DNA of 64,000 bases from Ostreibacterium oceani (GCF_009362845.1 NZ_WHNW01000003.1:124001-188000); one strand, 5' to 3'. Positions 42,885 through 53,191 are shown, counted from the first letter of the stretch. Notes: generated from the letters alone by a model not told the origin. Made by a program: numbers and translations.

Positions 42885-44293
42885 ATATCTTGCTTTCAAC
42901 CCAGCGGCTGCTGGGTGGCACGCTGATGCTATTTATCAGCTTGTTCTTAATGATGTTGGGTAATGGGTTGCAAGGGTCGTTGCTCAGTATTCGAGGGGGG
43001 GACGAAGGGTTTAGTACCTTGGCATTATCCATTGTGATGACAGGTTACTATATCGGTTATTATATGGGGTCTTATATCACGCCTACGTACATTAAGCGGG
43101 TGGGGTATGTCCGTGTTTTTGCGGCAATGGTCGCGTTTGCTTCGGTGGCGGCATTGATTTATGCCATGTGGGTGACCGAGCATGCGTGGTTCTTGATGCG
43201 ATTTTTGACAGGGTTCTCATTCGCAGGCATATATGTTGTGGCAGAGAGCTGGCTAAATTATCAAACGCATAACGAAAACCGCGCTAAGGTGTTGGCGGTT
43301 TATGTGATTGTACTTTACCTTGGTATGGTCGCAGGCCAAGCGTTTTTGAATTTGGCTGATACCAATGGCTACTTCTTATTTGCCTTGTCATCGGTGGTTA
43401 TCTCGATCGCGGCAGTCCCATTGCTGTTGACCAGTCGCCCCAGTCCAGTCATAGAAGAGACCGACAGCATGAGCATAAAACAACTCTATCGGCGTTCGCC
43501 GCTGGGGGTTGTGTCGGTGTTTTTAACGAATTATGTGTGTGGTGGCTTGCTGGCCATGTCGGCGATTTATGCAAAATCCATTGGCATGACGACCAAAGAA
43601 ATTTCGATTTTTATTAGTAGCGCGTTTATTGGGATTATCCTTTTTCAGTTTCCGATAGGGTATATTTCTGATCGCATCGATCGGCGCAAGGTAATCATTA
43701 CGTTAGGGTTTGTCGGTGCTTTATTGACAGCGGTTGCCGTATTGGTTGATACGTTTTTATTATTGGTGCTTGTTTTTGGGCTGTTTGGTGGGTTGATACT
43801 GCCGCTTTATGCGATTTGTATTGCCTATGTTAATGACCGCTTGACGCCACAAGAGATACTTCCTGCGACATCGGTATTGTTGAAAATATCGGGGATTGCG
43901 CAGATGTTTGCGCCTATTTCTATCGGTTATATGATGTCTGTGTATGGTGTTCAGGCGTATTTTGTGGTGTTGGGGGTGGTTTGTCTGGCAATTGCTTTAT
44001 TCGGTCTGTATCGTGCGATGACCTCTGCTAATCAAGTTGATGTCGAGGATATGAGTGATTACACACCAATGGTAATGAATGCGACGGTATCAAGTTTTTC
44101 TTTGGCGCATGACAATTTGCAATTAGAATTTGACTTTAGTGGTGCACAAAATCCTCCCGATGATGACGATAGAGATGACAATGACAATGACAATCGTAGT
44201 CGCGCTGATAGTGACGACAGTGACGATAGTGGTGACGATGGTGACGATAGTGACGAAAATAACGAAACGCATGTCAATCAAGCAACACATTAA
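42881..44293 (+). CDS. MFS transporter, YcaD-like, with acidic tail
   Basis: This is an inner-membrane major facilitator protein with twelve predicted segments (about residues 10-400). The cytoplasmic loop GYISDRIDRRK between segments 8 and 9 region and the early GYYMGSYITPTYIKRVG loop fit the family. The start at 42881 gives ATGA overlap with the esterase and is preferred over 42860. After residue 400 comes a long Asp/Asn/Ser tail (DDDDRDDNDNDN, SDDSDDSGDDGDDSD) encoded by GATGAC-type repeats; the next gene starts inside it. The substrate is unknown. Confidence 0.85.
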   Translation: MNILLSTQRLLGGTLMLFISLFLMMLGNGLQGSLLSIRGGDEGFSTLALSIVMTGYYIGYYMGSYITPTYIKRVGYVRVFAAMVAFASVAALIYAMWVTEHAWFLMRFLTGFSFAGIYVVAESWLNYQTHNENRAKVLAVYVIVLYLGMVAGQAFLNLADTNGYFLFALSSVVISIAAVPLLLTSRPSPVIEETDSMSIKQLYRRSPLGVVSVFLTNYVCGGLLAMSAIYAKSIGMTTKEISIFISSAFIGIILFQFPIGYISDRIDRRKVIITLGFVGALLTAVAVLVDTFLLLVLVFGLFGGLILPLYAICIAYVNDRLTPQEILPATSVLLKISGIAQMFAPISIGYMMSVYGVQAYFVVLGVVCLAIALFGLYRAMTSANQVDVEDMSDYTPMVMNATVSSFSLAHDNLQLEFDFSGAQNPPDDDDRDDNDNDNRSRADSDDSDDSGDDGDDSDENNETHVNQATH

Positions 44294-45731
44294 AATCAAA
44301 CAAGGCAGCAAAGTCAAACAAGGATTGGTGTTATTCATTGTCTGGCTAAGCGGTGCCTTGGGGCTTGCCTATGCACAGAATATTCCAGATTTGGGTAACG
44401 TGTCCGAGACGCTGTGGTCTAAGCACGAAGAAATCAGCATCGGTCAGACAGCTTATCATCAAATGCAACGTCGTGGTATGATTCATCAAGCCCCTGCTGA
44501 TGTTGATTATCTCAATTATTTAGGGCAAAAAATTGGCAGTTTGGCGCAGACCCGAGTCGGACTGCATTTTTATTTGACGCAGTCTTTATCGGTCAATGCG
44601 TTTGCGATGCCAGGTGGTTACGTGGGTGTTAATGCGGGGTTGGTGTTGCTTACGGATAATGAACACGAATTAGCGGGTGTGCTGGCGCATGAAATCGCAC
44701 ATATCTCACAAAACCACATTGCCCGCAGTGTATTGGCTGCCAAAGACCGACAATGGGCAAACGCGGCAGCAGCGGCTGCCAGTATTTTGCTGGCGACGAC
44801 AAGCGATAGCAGCGATTTAGGGGCAAGCGGTGTGTCTGCTGTTATTGCTAACGAAACCCAGCAGCAGTTAAATATCATTCGTCAGCATGAAAAAGAGGCC
44901 GACCGTGTGGGACGCGATCTAATTGAAAAATCGGGATTTAATCCGTTAGGGATGCAGTTATTCTTTGCCAAATTATTTACCCCTGAATATGCGGCCAATA
45001 CGCCGGCTTTTTTGCTAACACACCCCATGCCAGTTGATCGTCAAGCTGACATTGATGACTTGCGTCAAAAAAATCAGCAGCTTAGCAGTAGCGACGAATA
45101 CTATCTATTTCGCGCCCGATTACAAGCAGACTATTTGGCGCAAGAAACCATTGATAGCACCGTGACACAGGCACTTGCTAGTGCTAGCCCGCAAGTTCGT
45201 AGCGCTGGGCATTATTTATCAGCATTGCAGGCAGTCAAGCAAGGGCAAATTAACCAAGCCCAACGCACGATTGAAAAAATGTCGTCACGAATGCAAAAAA
45301 ATCGAGATGTGCAGCTATTGATGGCGAAACTGCATTTGTTACAGAATGAAACCAATGCGGCCATGCGGCTTTATGAAAGGCTGTGGGGGAAATTTATTGG
45401 TGACAGTGTGGTTGGTTATGACTTTGCCCATTTTTTGAACGAGCGCGGACAGCACCAACGCGCCGCTGAGATACTGAGTCAATTGATTGATGCGAATCCA
45501 TTAAATGCACAGCTTTATTGGCTTTACGGCGAAGTGTTAGGTCGATTGAATCAGGTCGGGATGCAGAAAAAAGTGGTTATTCGTTATTACGAAACCGTTG
45601 GCAATTTTGAGCAGGCGCTGATTCAGGTTAATATTGCACTACAGCAAACCACGCTAGACTGGCAAGACAGAGCCGCGCTTGAAGCCAAAGCGAAAACGCT
45701 AAAGCAACAAATTGAGCAAAGTGAGCGCTAA
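44271..45731 (+). CDS. bepA: BepA-like M48 periplasmic metalloprotease with TPR domain
   Basis: BepA checks assembly of outer-membrane proteins such as LptD. The start at 44271 (MSIKQHIKIKQG) gives a signal peptide ending at G-L-A-Y-A; a longer frame upstream is only the complement-like readthrough of the acidic repeats of the preceding gene. The zinc motif is HEIAHISQNH and the third ligand Glu is in KEADRVG. LTHPMPVDRQADI precedes the C-terminal TPR helices (about 270-480). The gene overlaps the transporter by 23 bp. Confidence 0.88.
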   Translation: MSIKQHIKIKQGSKVKQGLVLFIVWLSGALGLAYAQNIPDLGNVSETLWSKHEEISIGQTAYHQMQRRGMIHQAPADVDYLNYLGQKIGSLAQTRVGLHFYLTQSLSVNAFAMPGGYVGVNAGLVLLTDNEHELAGVLAHEIAHISQNHIARSVLAAKDRQWANAAAAAASILLATTSDSSDLGASGVSAVIANETQQQLNIIRQHEKEADRVGRDLIEKSGFNPLGMQLFFAKLFTPEYAANTPAFLLTHPMPVDRQADIDDLRQKNQQLSSSDEYYLFRARLQADYLAQETIDSTVTQALASASPQVRSAGHYLSALQAVKQGQINQAQRTIEKMSSRMQKNRDVQLLMAKLHLLQNETNAAMRLYERLWGKFIGDSVVGYDFAHFLNERGQHQRAAEILSQLIDANPLNAQLYWLYGEVLGRLNQVGMQKKVVIRYYETVGNFEQALIQVNIALQQTTLDWQDRAALEAKAKTLKQQIEQSER

Positions 45732-45807
45732 ACGAAATATACCGCATTATACGGTGTGTCCAAGCGATATTTGATGAACGAGAGAACGACAACAACGAGT
45801 ATAGATA

Positions 45808-47205
45808 ATGACTGCAGATAATTTTAAATGGCTAAAACAATCCAAAGAAAAAATTGGAACAACCGTGACCCTTTCTGGTTGGGTGCGAACGATTAGAACG
45901 ACCAACGCTGGGGTTTCTTTTTTGAGTCTGTTTGATGGGAGTGATTTATCAGGGATTCAAGCGGTGGTGCCTGATACGCTAGCCAATTACGAACAAGTCA
46001 TTGATCAAGTCAGTGGTTGTGCGGTTTGTGTGACCGGTGAGTTAGTGGCCTCACAAGGTAAAGGCCAGCAAGTCGAGGTGCAGGCTTGTCATGTTGATAT
46101 TATCGGTGAGGTCGAAGACCCGCAACACTATCCTATCCAACCGAAACGCCATAGCATGGAGTTTTTGCGCTCAGTCGCTCACCTACGTCCACGAACCAAT
46201 GTATTTGCTGCCGTGACGCGGATTCGACACGCGGTATCGATGGCGATTCATCAACATATGAGTAACGCGGGGTTCTACTGGATTCATACGCCAATTATTA
46301 CTGGCTCTGACTGTGAAGGAGCGGGTGATTTATTTCGGGTGTCTACACTGGATGCACTAAAGCCACCATTGAATACCTCAGGTGAGGTAGATTTTACACA
46401 GGATTTTTTTGGCAAAGAAACGTTTTTGGCGGTATCGGGGCAGTTAAATGTCGAAGCATTCGCGCAGTCAATGCGTCATGTTTATACATTTGGTCCCACC
46501 TTTCGTGCGGAAAACTCAAATACCAGTCGCCACCTGGCTGAATTTTGGATGGTTGAGCCTGAAATGGCGTTTACCGACTTGTCGGGCTGTGCTGATTGTG
46601 CAGAGACCCTGCTCAAAGGCATTTGTCAATCATTATTGACGCATCACAGTGAAGACCTTGCGTTTTTTGATCAATTCGTTGAAAAAGGCGTGCTGGCGCG
46701 CGTGACCAATTTAGCCAGCCAAGGGTTTGAGCGACTCACGTATAGCCAAGCCATCACCATTTTAGAACAATCAGGGCAGGCGTTTGAATACCCTGTCAAA
46801 TGGGGGATTGATTTACAGTCTGAGCACGAACGATTTTTGGTCGAATCCCACTTTAAAAGGCCGGCTGTTGTGACGGATTACCCCAAAGACATTAAGAGCT
46901 TTTATATGCGGCTTAATGACGATGAAAAGACGGTTGCCGCGATGGATGTGCTGGCGCCAGGCATTGGTGAGATTATCGGCGGTTCACAGCGTGAAGAACG
47001 CTTGGATGTGCTGACCAAGCGTATGCTGGAAAGTGGGCTAAATCCAGATGATTATGGTTGGTATTTAGATTTGCGGCGTTATGGCAGTACACCGCATAGC
47101 GGGTTTGGCTTGGGTTTGGAACGTTTGGTGAGCTATGTCACAGGTGTCAGCAATGTGCGTGATGTGATTGCCTTTCCGCGTACGCCAGGACACGCGCCGT
47201 ATTAA
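45808..47205 (+). CDS. asnS: Asparaginyl-tRNA synthetase
   Basis: This is a class II synthetase of 465 aa. It has the OB-fold anticodon domain (V-T-L-S-G-W-V-R-T-I-R, GSDLSGIQAVV), motif 2 (FRAENSNTSRHLAEFWMVEPEMAF), and motif 3 (GLGLERLVSYVTG). ITGSDCEGAGDLF and GSQREERLDVL are specific for AsnS. It is intact. Confidence 0.96.
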   Translation: MTADNFKWLKQSKEKIGTTVTLSGWVRTIRTTNAGVSFLSLFDGSDLSGIQAVVPDTLANYEQVIDQVSGCAVCVTGELVASQGKGQQVEVQACHVDIIGEVEDPQHYPIQPKRHSMEFLRSVAHLRPRTNVFAAVTRIRHAVSMAIHQHMSNAGFYWIHTPIITGSDCEGAGDLFRVSTLDALKPPLNTSGEVDFTQDFFGKETFLAVSGQLNVEAFAQSMRHVYTFGPTFRAENSNTSRHLAEFWMVEPEMAFTDLSGCADCAETLLKGICQSLLTHHSEDLAFFDQFVEKGVLARVTNLASQGFERLTYSQAITILEQSGQAFEYPVKWGIDLQSEHERFLVESHFKRPAVVTDYPKDIKSFYMRLNDDEKTVAAMDVLAPGIGEIIGGSQREERLDVLTKRMLESGLNPDDYGWYLDLRRYGSTPHSGFGLGLERLVSYVTGVSNVRDVIAFPRTPGHAPY

Positions 47206-47229
47206 TGCGTAATCGTGATATAAACTGAT

Positions 47230-48273
47230 ATGACTGACGCAAAAAACAGAAAACCGAAACGCAACGAGCCGAAACGCAACGAGCCGAAACGCAACGAGCC
47301 GAAACGCAACGAGCCGAAATATATCTGGCCTAACAGCGAGGCAAGTATTGACATGAATTCTGAGGCGATGTTAGCTAGCGATTTAGCATCCTCAGCCGTG
47401 TTACGCATTGGCGAAGTTAACACGCTGACCGCGGTTAAAATGGTTGATTTTGGGGTGTATTTGGACGGTTATGAATGGGGTGAAATTTTGTTGCCCAAAC
47501 GTTATATGCCCGTGGATTTGGCGTTGGGCGATGCCGTTGCCGTATTTATTCATTTTGACTCTGAAGATCGAATTATCGCAACCACCGAGACACCCAAAGC
47601 CATGGTGGGTGATTTTGCTTTTTTAACCTGTGTTGATAAAATGCGTGATGGCGCGTTTTTGGACTGGGGATTGCCTAAGGATTTATTTGTGCCAAAAGCC
47701 GCCCAGTCTGTGCCCATGCGTGTTGGGGAATCGTACGTTGTGTATGTGTATTTGGATGACATTACACGGCGGGTTGCTGCGACGTCAAAGTGGCAAAAAT
47801 ATGTTCGCAAAATCCCGTATTACCCATACCATCCCGAACAGCCAGTCGATATTATGATTGGTCGAAAAACGGAACTAGGCTATCAAGTCATTATCGATAA
47901 TCAGTTGTTGGGCATGATTTATCACAATGAGATTTTTGCCACGGTGACTGTCGGTCAACGATTGCCAGCAAAGGTGAAAAGATGCCGCCCAGACGGTAAA
48001 ATAGACGTACAAATCGTGACGCCACCCGTGGATGATTTGATGCAAGCTATTCTGCAAGCGCTTGATTCAAATCATGGTCGCTTGGCACTGTCCGACCGCA
48101 GCGCGCCCGAGTTGATTTACCAGCAATTTGGTGTCAGTAAAAAACAGTTTAAGCAAACGCTAGGCAAGCTATACAAGATGCGCCAAATTTTGATAGGACC
48201 AGCGGAAATTACGCGGGTTGATACGACTAAAAAAACCCCTAAAAACAACCCAAAAAACAACCCAGCGCAATAG
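47230..48273 (+). CDS. CvfB-like S1 RNA-binding protein with repeat-encoded N terminus
   Basis: This matches the CvfB/YitL family of S1 and winged-helix RNA-binding proteins: LRIGEVNTLTAVKMVDFGVYLDGYEWGEILLPKRY is the typical first S1 domain, in which the family start would lie near residue 55. Further S1-like parts and a C-terminal winged helix (FGVSKKQFKQTLGKLYKMRQI) follow. The first 30 residues are repeats of K-R-N-E-P plus a linker. The last residues (Lys/Asn/Pro) are also low-complexity. Confidence 0.85.
   Translation: MTDAKNRKPKRNEPKRNEPKRNEPKRNEPKYIWPNSEASIDMNSEAMLASDLASSAVLRIGEVNTLTAVKMVDFGVYLDGYEWGEILLPKRYMPVDLALGDAVAVFIHFDSEDRIIATTETPKAMVGDFAFLTCVDKMRDGAFLDWGLPKDLFVPKAAQSVPMRVGESYVVYVYLDDITRRVAATSKWQKYVRKIPYYPYHPEQPVDIMIGRKTELGYQVIIDNQLLGMIYHNEIFATVTVGQRLPAKVKRCRPDGKIDVQIVTPPVDDLMQAILQALDSNHGRLALSDRSAPELIYQQFGVSKKQFKQTLGKLYKMRQILIGPAEITRVDTTKKTPKNNPKNNPAQ
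47254..47313 (+). repeat. 15-bp coding repeat in the CvfB-like gene
   Basis: Four perfect copies of CCGAAACGCAACGAG encode K-R-N-E-P repeats at the protein's N terminus. The unit is a multiple of three, so copy change keeps the frame. Confidence 0.97.
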
Positions 48274-48476
48274 CGCGGCAACATAACACATTGGATTAGG
48301 TGTCGCCAGCGGATAATTCAGGGTGTTTAGCGGTGATTCAGGTGCTTGCGAGATAGTCATGGGCGTGCTAGCATAACCAAAACATACTGGCTTCAAAATA
48401 TACTGGCTTACTGGTTGATGCTTTGTTTTGGCGCTTTGTTTATTTTCCGCCCAATTAACCTTGGAAATTTCTTGTT

Positions 48477-49850
48477 ATGAATATTAACCATCTGATTGAA
48501 AATAATAAAAATCGCTATCTAGAAGAATTGATGGACTTGCTACGAATACCGTCTGTTAGCGCTGATCCCGCGTACCAACCCGCAATGAGAAAATGTGCAG
48601 AATGGGTCCAAAAAAGCTTGCTTAGTGCGGGTGTTGATTCGGCAGAAGTCATTGAAACCGATGGTCACCCAGTGGTTTATGCGGAAAAGCACATAGGCAG
48701 CCAGTATCCAACGGTATTGGTCTATGGGCATTACGATGTGCAGCCACCAGATCCACTGGAATTATGGGATAGCCCGCCGTTTGAGCCAGTCATAAAGTCA
48801 GGCAATATTTATGCGCGTGGTGCAGCGGATGACAAGGGGCAATTTTACATGCATATCAAAGCGTTTGAGCTATTAGCCGAGCAGCAAGCATTGCCAGTCA
48901 ATATCAAATTTATGATTGAAGGCGAAGAAGAAGTCGGGTCAGCGAATCTCAGGTCATTTTTGCTACAGCACCAATCCCGTTTAGCCGCGGATGTCATTTT
49001 GGTCTCAGACACAAGTATGGTTGGGCTGGATACACCGAGCATAGAGACAGGGCTGCGTGGATTGGCTTATTTAGAGGTGACTGCAACAGGGCCTAACCGC
49101 GATTTACATAGTGGGGTTTATGGTGGCGCGGTTGCTAATCCAATTAATGCGTTGTGTGCTATGATTGCGTCGCTACACGATGAATCAGGGCGCATCAATA
49201 TACCAGGGTTTTATGATGAGGTCGTTGAGCTAAGCCAAGACGAACGTACCGCCATGGCCAAAAGACCGTTTGATTTGGCGGCTTATCAATCAGCGCTTGG
49301 GGTTGATGCCGTGGCTGGAGAATCGGGTTATTCCACCATTGAACGCACAGGAATTCGCCCAACGTTAGATGTGAATGGCATCTGGGGCGGCTATACAGGC
49401 GAAGGCGCCAAAACGGTATTGCCGTCAAAGGCGCATGCAAAACTGAGTATGCGGCTAGTGCCGAACCAGTCTTCTGAGAACATTGCGGCATTGTTTACCG
49501 CCCATTTTCGTGCCATTGCGCCGCCTGGTATTCGAATTGACGTTCGTCCCCACCATGGTGGCGAGCCTGTGGTGACGCCGACTGATATGCCGGCTTACCG
49601 TGCCGCGACCTTAGCGATTGAGCAAACCTTCGGGAAAAGTCCCGTGCCAACGCGTGGCGGCGGCAGTATTCCAATTATTGCGTTGTTTGAAGAAATTCTC
49701 GGGCTAAAAACCGTGTTAATGGGGTTTGGCTTAGATAGTGATGCGATTCATAGCCCGAACGAACATTTTGGCATCGAGAATTTTTTAAAAGGGATTGAGA
49801 CAATTGCACACTTTCATCAACAATTTGCAGTGCTTGCTGAGCACAAATAA
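48477..49850 (+). CDS. M20-family dipeptidase
   Basis: This is a cytoplasmic zinc peptidase of 457 aa. Metal ligands are visible: His in VLVYGHYDVQPPDP, Asp in GAADDKGQ, the Glu pair in IEGEEEVGS, Asp in VSDTSM and His near DAIHSPNEHF. The dimerisation (lid) domain lies between (about 190-320) with RDLHSGVYGG. It is closest to the dipeptidase/carnosinase-like group; the substrate is unknown. Confidence 0.9.
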   Translation: MNINHLIENNKNRYLEELMDLLRIPSVSADPAYQPAMRKCAEWVQKSLLSAGVDSAEVIETDGHPVVYAEKHIGSQYPTVLVYGHYDVQPPDPLELWDSPPFEPVIKSGNIYARGAADDKGQFYMHIKAFELLAEQQALPVNIKFMIEGEEEVGSANLRSFLLQHQSRLAADVILVSDTSMVGLDTPSIETGLRGLAYLEVTATGPNRDLHSGVYGGAVANPINALCAMIASLHDESGRINIPGFYDEVVELSQDERTAMAKRPFDLAAYQSALGVDAVAGESGYSTIERTGIRPTLDVNGIWGGYTGEGAKTVLPSKAHAKLSMRLVPNQSSENIAALFTAHFRAIAPPGIRIDVRPHHGGEPVVTPTDMPAYRAATLAIEQTFGKSPVPTRGGGSIPIIALFEEILGLKTVLMGFGLDSDAIHSPNEHFGIENFLKGIETIAHFHQQFAVLAEHK

Positions 49851-50146
49851 TGGTTTATTGCTTGCTTGCCGCTTTCCTTGCCTGTCCTGTTACTTTTCTG
49901 TTGCTGGCGCAGAATCGTTAAAATCGCTAATAAAAGGGCAAATTAATGTTTTTGATAAAATTACCGCGTTGATATGGTGGTAGAATGCGTCAGTGAATTT
50001 GAGCGGGTAGCGAGAGCGAAGCAGCGTCCAATTAAGCGCCAAATTAAGCGCCAAACTAATGGTAACCGCGAATTAATTGATTGCCCATGCATGATGGGAT
50101 TTGCACGGCGGCATCGACACGGCGCGACTAATTAACTAACTTGATA

Positions 50147-51658
50147 ATGATAAGAAATAAAAACAGTTCGTTTGCAGAACAAGGCAACATTATCTTGGTG
50201 GCCATGTTCGTCTATGCCTTAAGTATTGGTCAATTGTCGGCGCAACATGCTGATTTAGAAGAAAGTCTGTCCAGCACGCAGGGCAACACGCAGGGCAGCG
50301 CACAAACCATTACAAAATTACCTGCAGCGGTTGATGCGCTGATTAAAAAATCCTCCGTCAAGCGCGATGCCATGAGTTTATGGGTGGCGCCGACTGACAC
50401 TGGCGTACCAATTGTGGATTTTCAATCGACTATTGCCCGTAACCCTGCTTCTGCCGAAAAAGCGGTCACAACAGGGGTTGGATTGCTTTTGTTGGGTGAG
50501 GATTATCGATGGAAAACCGAGTTCTATACGGACGGTAAGGTGGTTGATAAGGTCTTGCGAGGCAACCTCTACATCAAAGGGTATGGCAACCCTTATATGG
50601 TCGAAGAACGATTGATGGACATGGTGGTCGCATTGCGAAATGTGCCCATTGATGTGATCGAAGGCGATGTTATTCTCGATAACAGTTATTTTGAAAACCG
50701 CGTGGAAGACCCCGATGCATTTGATGGTCACGGCACCGCGCTCTATAATGCAATTCCCAATGCGCTGGCTATTAATTTCCGTGCCGTCGATTTAATCGTG
50801 GAAAATCAAGACGGTGCCATTGCGTTAAGTACCGATCCGCCCTTGCATTATACGCAGTTAGATAATGCAATGCAGTTTAATTCACACGCAGCGTGTAAAG
50901 GCCGAGAAGGGTTTGCGCCGATTGTAACGGTTGATCGCGCACAGGATTTGGTGTCTGTGAGTGGCACATTGTCTCGTCATTGCCAACGTGAGCAATTACG
51001 ATTGGTGTTAACCGATGCTGGAGATCAATATTTTGGTCTGTTTAAACAGGCGTGGGAGCTAACGGGTGGTCAGCTGTCGGGTGATTGGTATTATGGACAA
51101 GTTGGCGCCGATTTTACGCGTTTACACCAAGGGCTTTCTCGCCCATTGCGCGAACAAATACAACCGATGAACAAGCTAAGCAACAACATTATGACACGTC
51201 AATTATTTTTGACCTTAGGCGCAGAGCTGACACAGCCGCCAGGCACGCTAGAGAAGGCGCGTGCGGTGGTTAAAAATCAGTTGCAGCGTATGGGGATTGA
51301 TACCGCAGGGTTGTATATGGATAATGGATCAGGGCTGTCCCGTGATTCGCGTATTTCAGCGCGACAAATGGGTGAGTTTTTGGTCGGTATTGCGCAGACC
51401 AATGTCGCGCCGGTTTTTTTTGAATCGCTGTCGATTGTGGGTGTCGATGGTACGCTACGTCGGCGCTTAAAAAACACACCAATTGCCAACAATGCGATTG
51501 GTAAAAGCGGCACATTGCGTGATGCGAGAGCGGTAGTTGGTTACTTAACGGCCAAAACGGGCAGGCAATACGCTTATGTAATGCTTTTTTCAGGTGCTTC
51601 ATCGCCACAGTCGCGGCCGCTCATGGATGGTATGATGCAATGGCTTTACGAACAATGA
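50147..51658 (+). CDS. dacB: D-alanyl-D-alanine carboxypeptidase/endopeptidase (PBP4, DacB)
   Basis: PBP4 trims peptidoglycan cross-links in the periplasm. A signal peptide (ILVAMFVYALSIGQLSAQ) is followed by an S/T/Q linker. The active-site motifs are SxxK as P-A-S-A-E-K (about 105), SxN as KLSNNIM, and KTG as GKSGTLRDA. VEERLMDMVVALR, D-N-S-Y-F and MDNGSGLSRDSRISA are family blocks. The SAEK form deviates from the usual S-x-M-K but keeps Ser and Lys. The ATG at 50147 was chosen over a TTG two codons upstream. Confidence 0.92.
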   Translation: MIRNKNSSFAEQGNIILVAMFVYALSIGQLSAQHADLEESLSSTQGNTQGSAQTITKLPAAVDALIKKSSVKRDAMSLWVAPTDTGVPIVDFQSTIARNPASAEKAVTTGVGLLLLGEDYRWKTEFYTDGKVVDKVLRGNLYIKGYGNPYMVEERLMDMVVALRNVPIDVIEGDVILDNSYFENRVEDPDAFDGHGTALYNAIPNALAINFRAVDLIVENQDGAIALSTDPPLHYTQLDNAMQFNSHAACKGREGFAPIVTVDRAQDLVSVSGTLSRHCQREQLRLVLTDAGDQYFGLFKQAWELTGGQLSGDWYYGQVGADFTRLHQGLSRPLREQIQPMNKLSNNIMTRQLFLTLGAELTQPPGTLEKARAVVKNQLQRMGIDTAGLYMDNGSGLSRDSRISARQMGEFLVGIAQTNVAPVFFESLSIVGVDGTLRRRLKNTPIANNAIGKSGTLRDARAVVGYLTAKTGRQYAYVMLFSGASSPQSRPLMDGMMQWLYEQ

Positions 51659-51689
51659 CTTTACGAACAATGAGTGACGGAGCATACTG

Positions 51690-52061
51690 ATGGATTTTAT
51701 TGCGGTTTTGTTAGTTATCGTTATCAGTTTGGGGACACTGCTGTTTTTTGTCGGTTATGGTATCCTGTTTGTGAGTGCATTTTCATTTAACCTAAAATTT
51801 AGCGTATTCTGGTTGGTCCTATTGGGATTTAGCAGTGTTCTGTTTTTGCTGATCGGGTACCCATGGTATTTTGCGTTGCCGTTTTGGTGTTTACCGCCAA
51901 TTGCCGCCCAGTGGATGTTGCCCGCCAGTCGGCATAAGAAACTCGCTATTATGGCGTTTTGGCTAGGATTTTTGTGTCTTGTGGCTGGGTTGTTTGTGTT
52001 GTTTTATAGTGCTTTTCCTTATATTGATTGGACGCAATTTGGGCTTGATTCGACAGGGTAA
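51690..52061 (+). CDS. Small membrane protein of unknown function
   Basis: I do not recognise a family. The 123-aa protein has four hydrophobic stretches (about 1-30, 35-60, 62-80 and 90-115) and few charged residues, so it is probably a polytopic inner-membrane protein. It follows dacB by 31 bp. Confidence 0.55.
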   Translation: MDFIAVLLVIVISLGTLLFFVGYGILFVSAFSFNLKFSVFWLVLLGFSSVLFLLIGYPWYFALPFWCLPPIAAQWMLPASRHKKLAIMAFWLGFLCLVAGLFVLFYSAFPYIDWTQFGLDSTG

Positions 52062-52146
52062 GCAACGCGTGTGAATGGCTGTGTGAGCTTTTAAAATACT
52101 GATTTTATGTGTTTTTTTTGTGTAATGCATTGATTGGGAGAGGGGG

Positions 52147-52995
52147 ATGAATCTGAATTTGAATGTGAATGTGGATGTGATGAATGTTATGAAGGGCTGC
52201 GAGCAGATCTGCTCAAAACGTGTTGCGATACCAGTGAAACGCTGGCGTCATGGCGTGCTGCGATTCGGTTTACGATTCGGTTTGGTATTCAGCCTGGTAT
52301 TTGCCATAGTAGGGGTTAGCCTGTCAAATGTTGCCCAGGCCTCGAACCGTATCAGCCAAGATAGCCGACAAAAAATCCAACGTGAATTGCCTATATTGGG
52401 GCTGTCCGTTGGAGATGAGGTGTTTGTCAGGGTGTTTAAGCAAGAGTCACAGCTTGAGCTTTGGATGCGACCGAAGCAGCAAAAAGAATTTGTATTATTT
52501 AGGACGTACCCAATATGCTATTATTCTGGTGGGCTGGGTCCGAAAATTCGCACAGGGGATAAAATTTCACCCGAAGGTTTTTACGGCATCACGGCATCGA
52601 ATTTAAACCCGTTTAGTAATTATCATTTGTCGATGGATATGGGTTTTCCCAATGCGTATGACCGTTTTCATGGGCGCACAGGGTCGTTATTAATGATTCA
52701 CGGCGCGTGTGATTCGCGTGGTTGTTTTGCGATGGGTAATGCGCAAATTGAAGAGATTTATTTTTTGGTTAAATCGGCATTGAAAAACGGGCAATCAGAA
52801 GTGCCAGTCCATGCGTTTCCATTTCGATTGTCGTTAGCAAATTTAAAAGCCCACCAAGACAATCAATGGTACCCATTTTGGCTGCAGCTAAAGGCAGGTT
52901 ATGATGAATTTAATCAGACATATAAGCCGCCATCAGTCAGCGTGATTAATGGTGAATATGTGATTGGTTTGCCTACCGTCGCAGGTCAAGAATAA
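52147..52995 (+). CDS. L,D-transpeptidase (YkuD fold, YafK-like)
   Basis: A GAGAGGGGG site precedes the start. A long N-terminal region with Asn/Val repeats and a basic stretch leads to a signal segment (LVFSLVFAIVGVSLSNVAQA). The YkuD catalytic block is visible as IHGACDSRGCFAM, with the catalytic Cys after S-R-G and the usual H-G. G-D-K-I-S-P-E-G-F-Y-G-I is the conserved upstream segment. YafK-type enzymes act on peptidoglycan peptides or release Braun-type lipoproteins. The unusually long N terminus may in part not be translated. Confidence 0.85.
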   Translation: MNLNLNVNVDVMNVMKGCEQICSKRVAIPVKRWRHGVLRFGLRFGLVFSLVFAIVGVSLSNVAQASNRISQDSRQKIQRELPILGLSVGDEVFVRVFKQESQLELWMRPKQQKEFVLFRTYPICYYSGGLGPKIRTGDKISPEGFYGITASNLNPFSNYHLSMDMGFPNAYDRFHGRTGSLLMIHGACDSRGCFAMGNAQIEEIYFLVKSALKNGQSEVPVHAFPFRLSLANLKAHQDNQWYPFWLQLKAGYDEFNQTYKPPSVSVINGEYVIGLPTVAGQE

Positions 52996-53191
52996 TCAAG
53001 AATAATGGCGCACAAGCACGCTACAAGTTGAATGAGCAACGATTGACGAATTGATGGCATGATAAACAGCGGATGATAACAGCGGGATTAATCGCTAAAG
53101 TTTAATGCAGTGGTTTCAAAAAACAGCGGAAATCGCTCTATAATGCTAACAAATATCGTCATCGTCAACTGATAACTTGTGAATAGTACCC

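Noticed and set aside
44130-44270. N-terminal 47 codons of the long BepA-like frame (Met/Thr/Val repeats)
   Set aside because: They are another-frame reading of the acidic repeats; a signal peptide starts at 44271.
51690-52061. The small membrane protein as an anti-CRISPR or defence component
   Set aside because: It is far from the CRISPR locus, lies among cell-wall genes and shows only hydrophobic segments.
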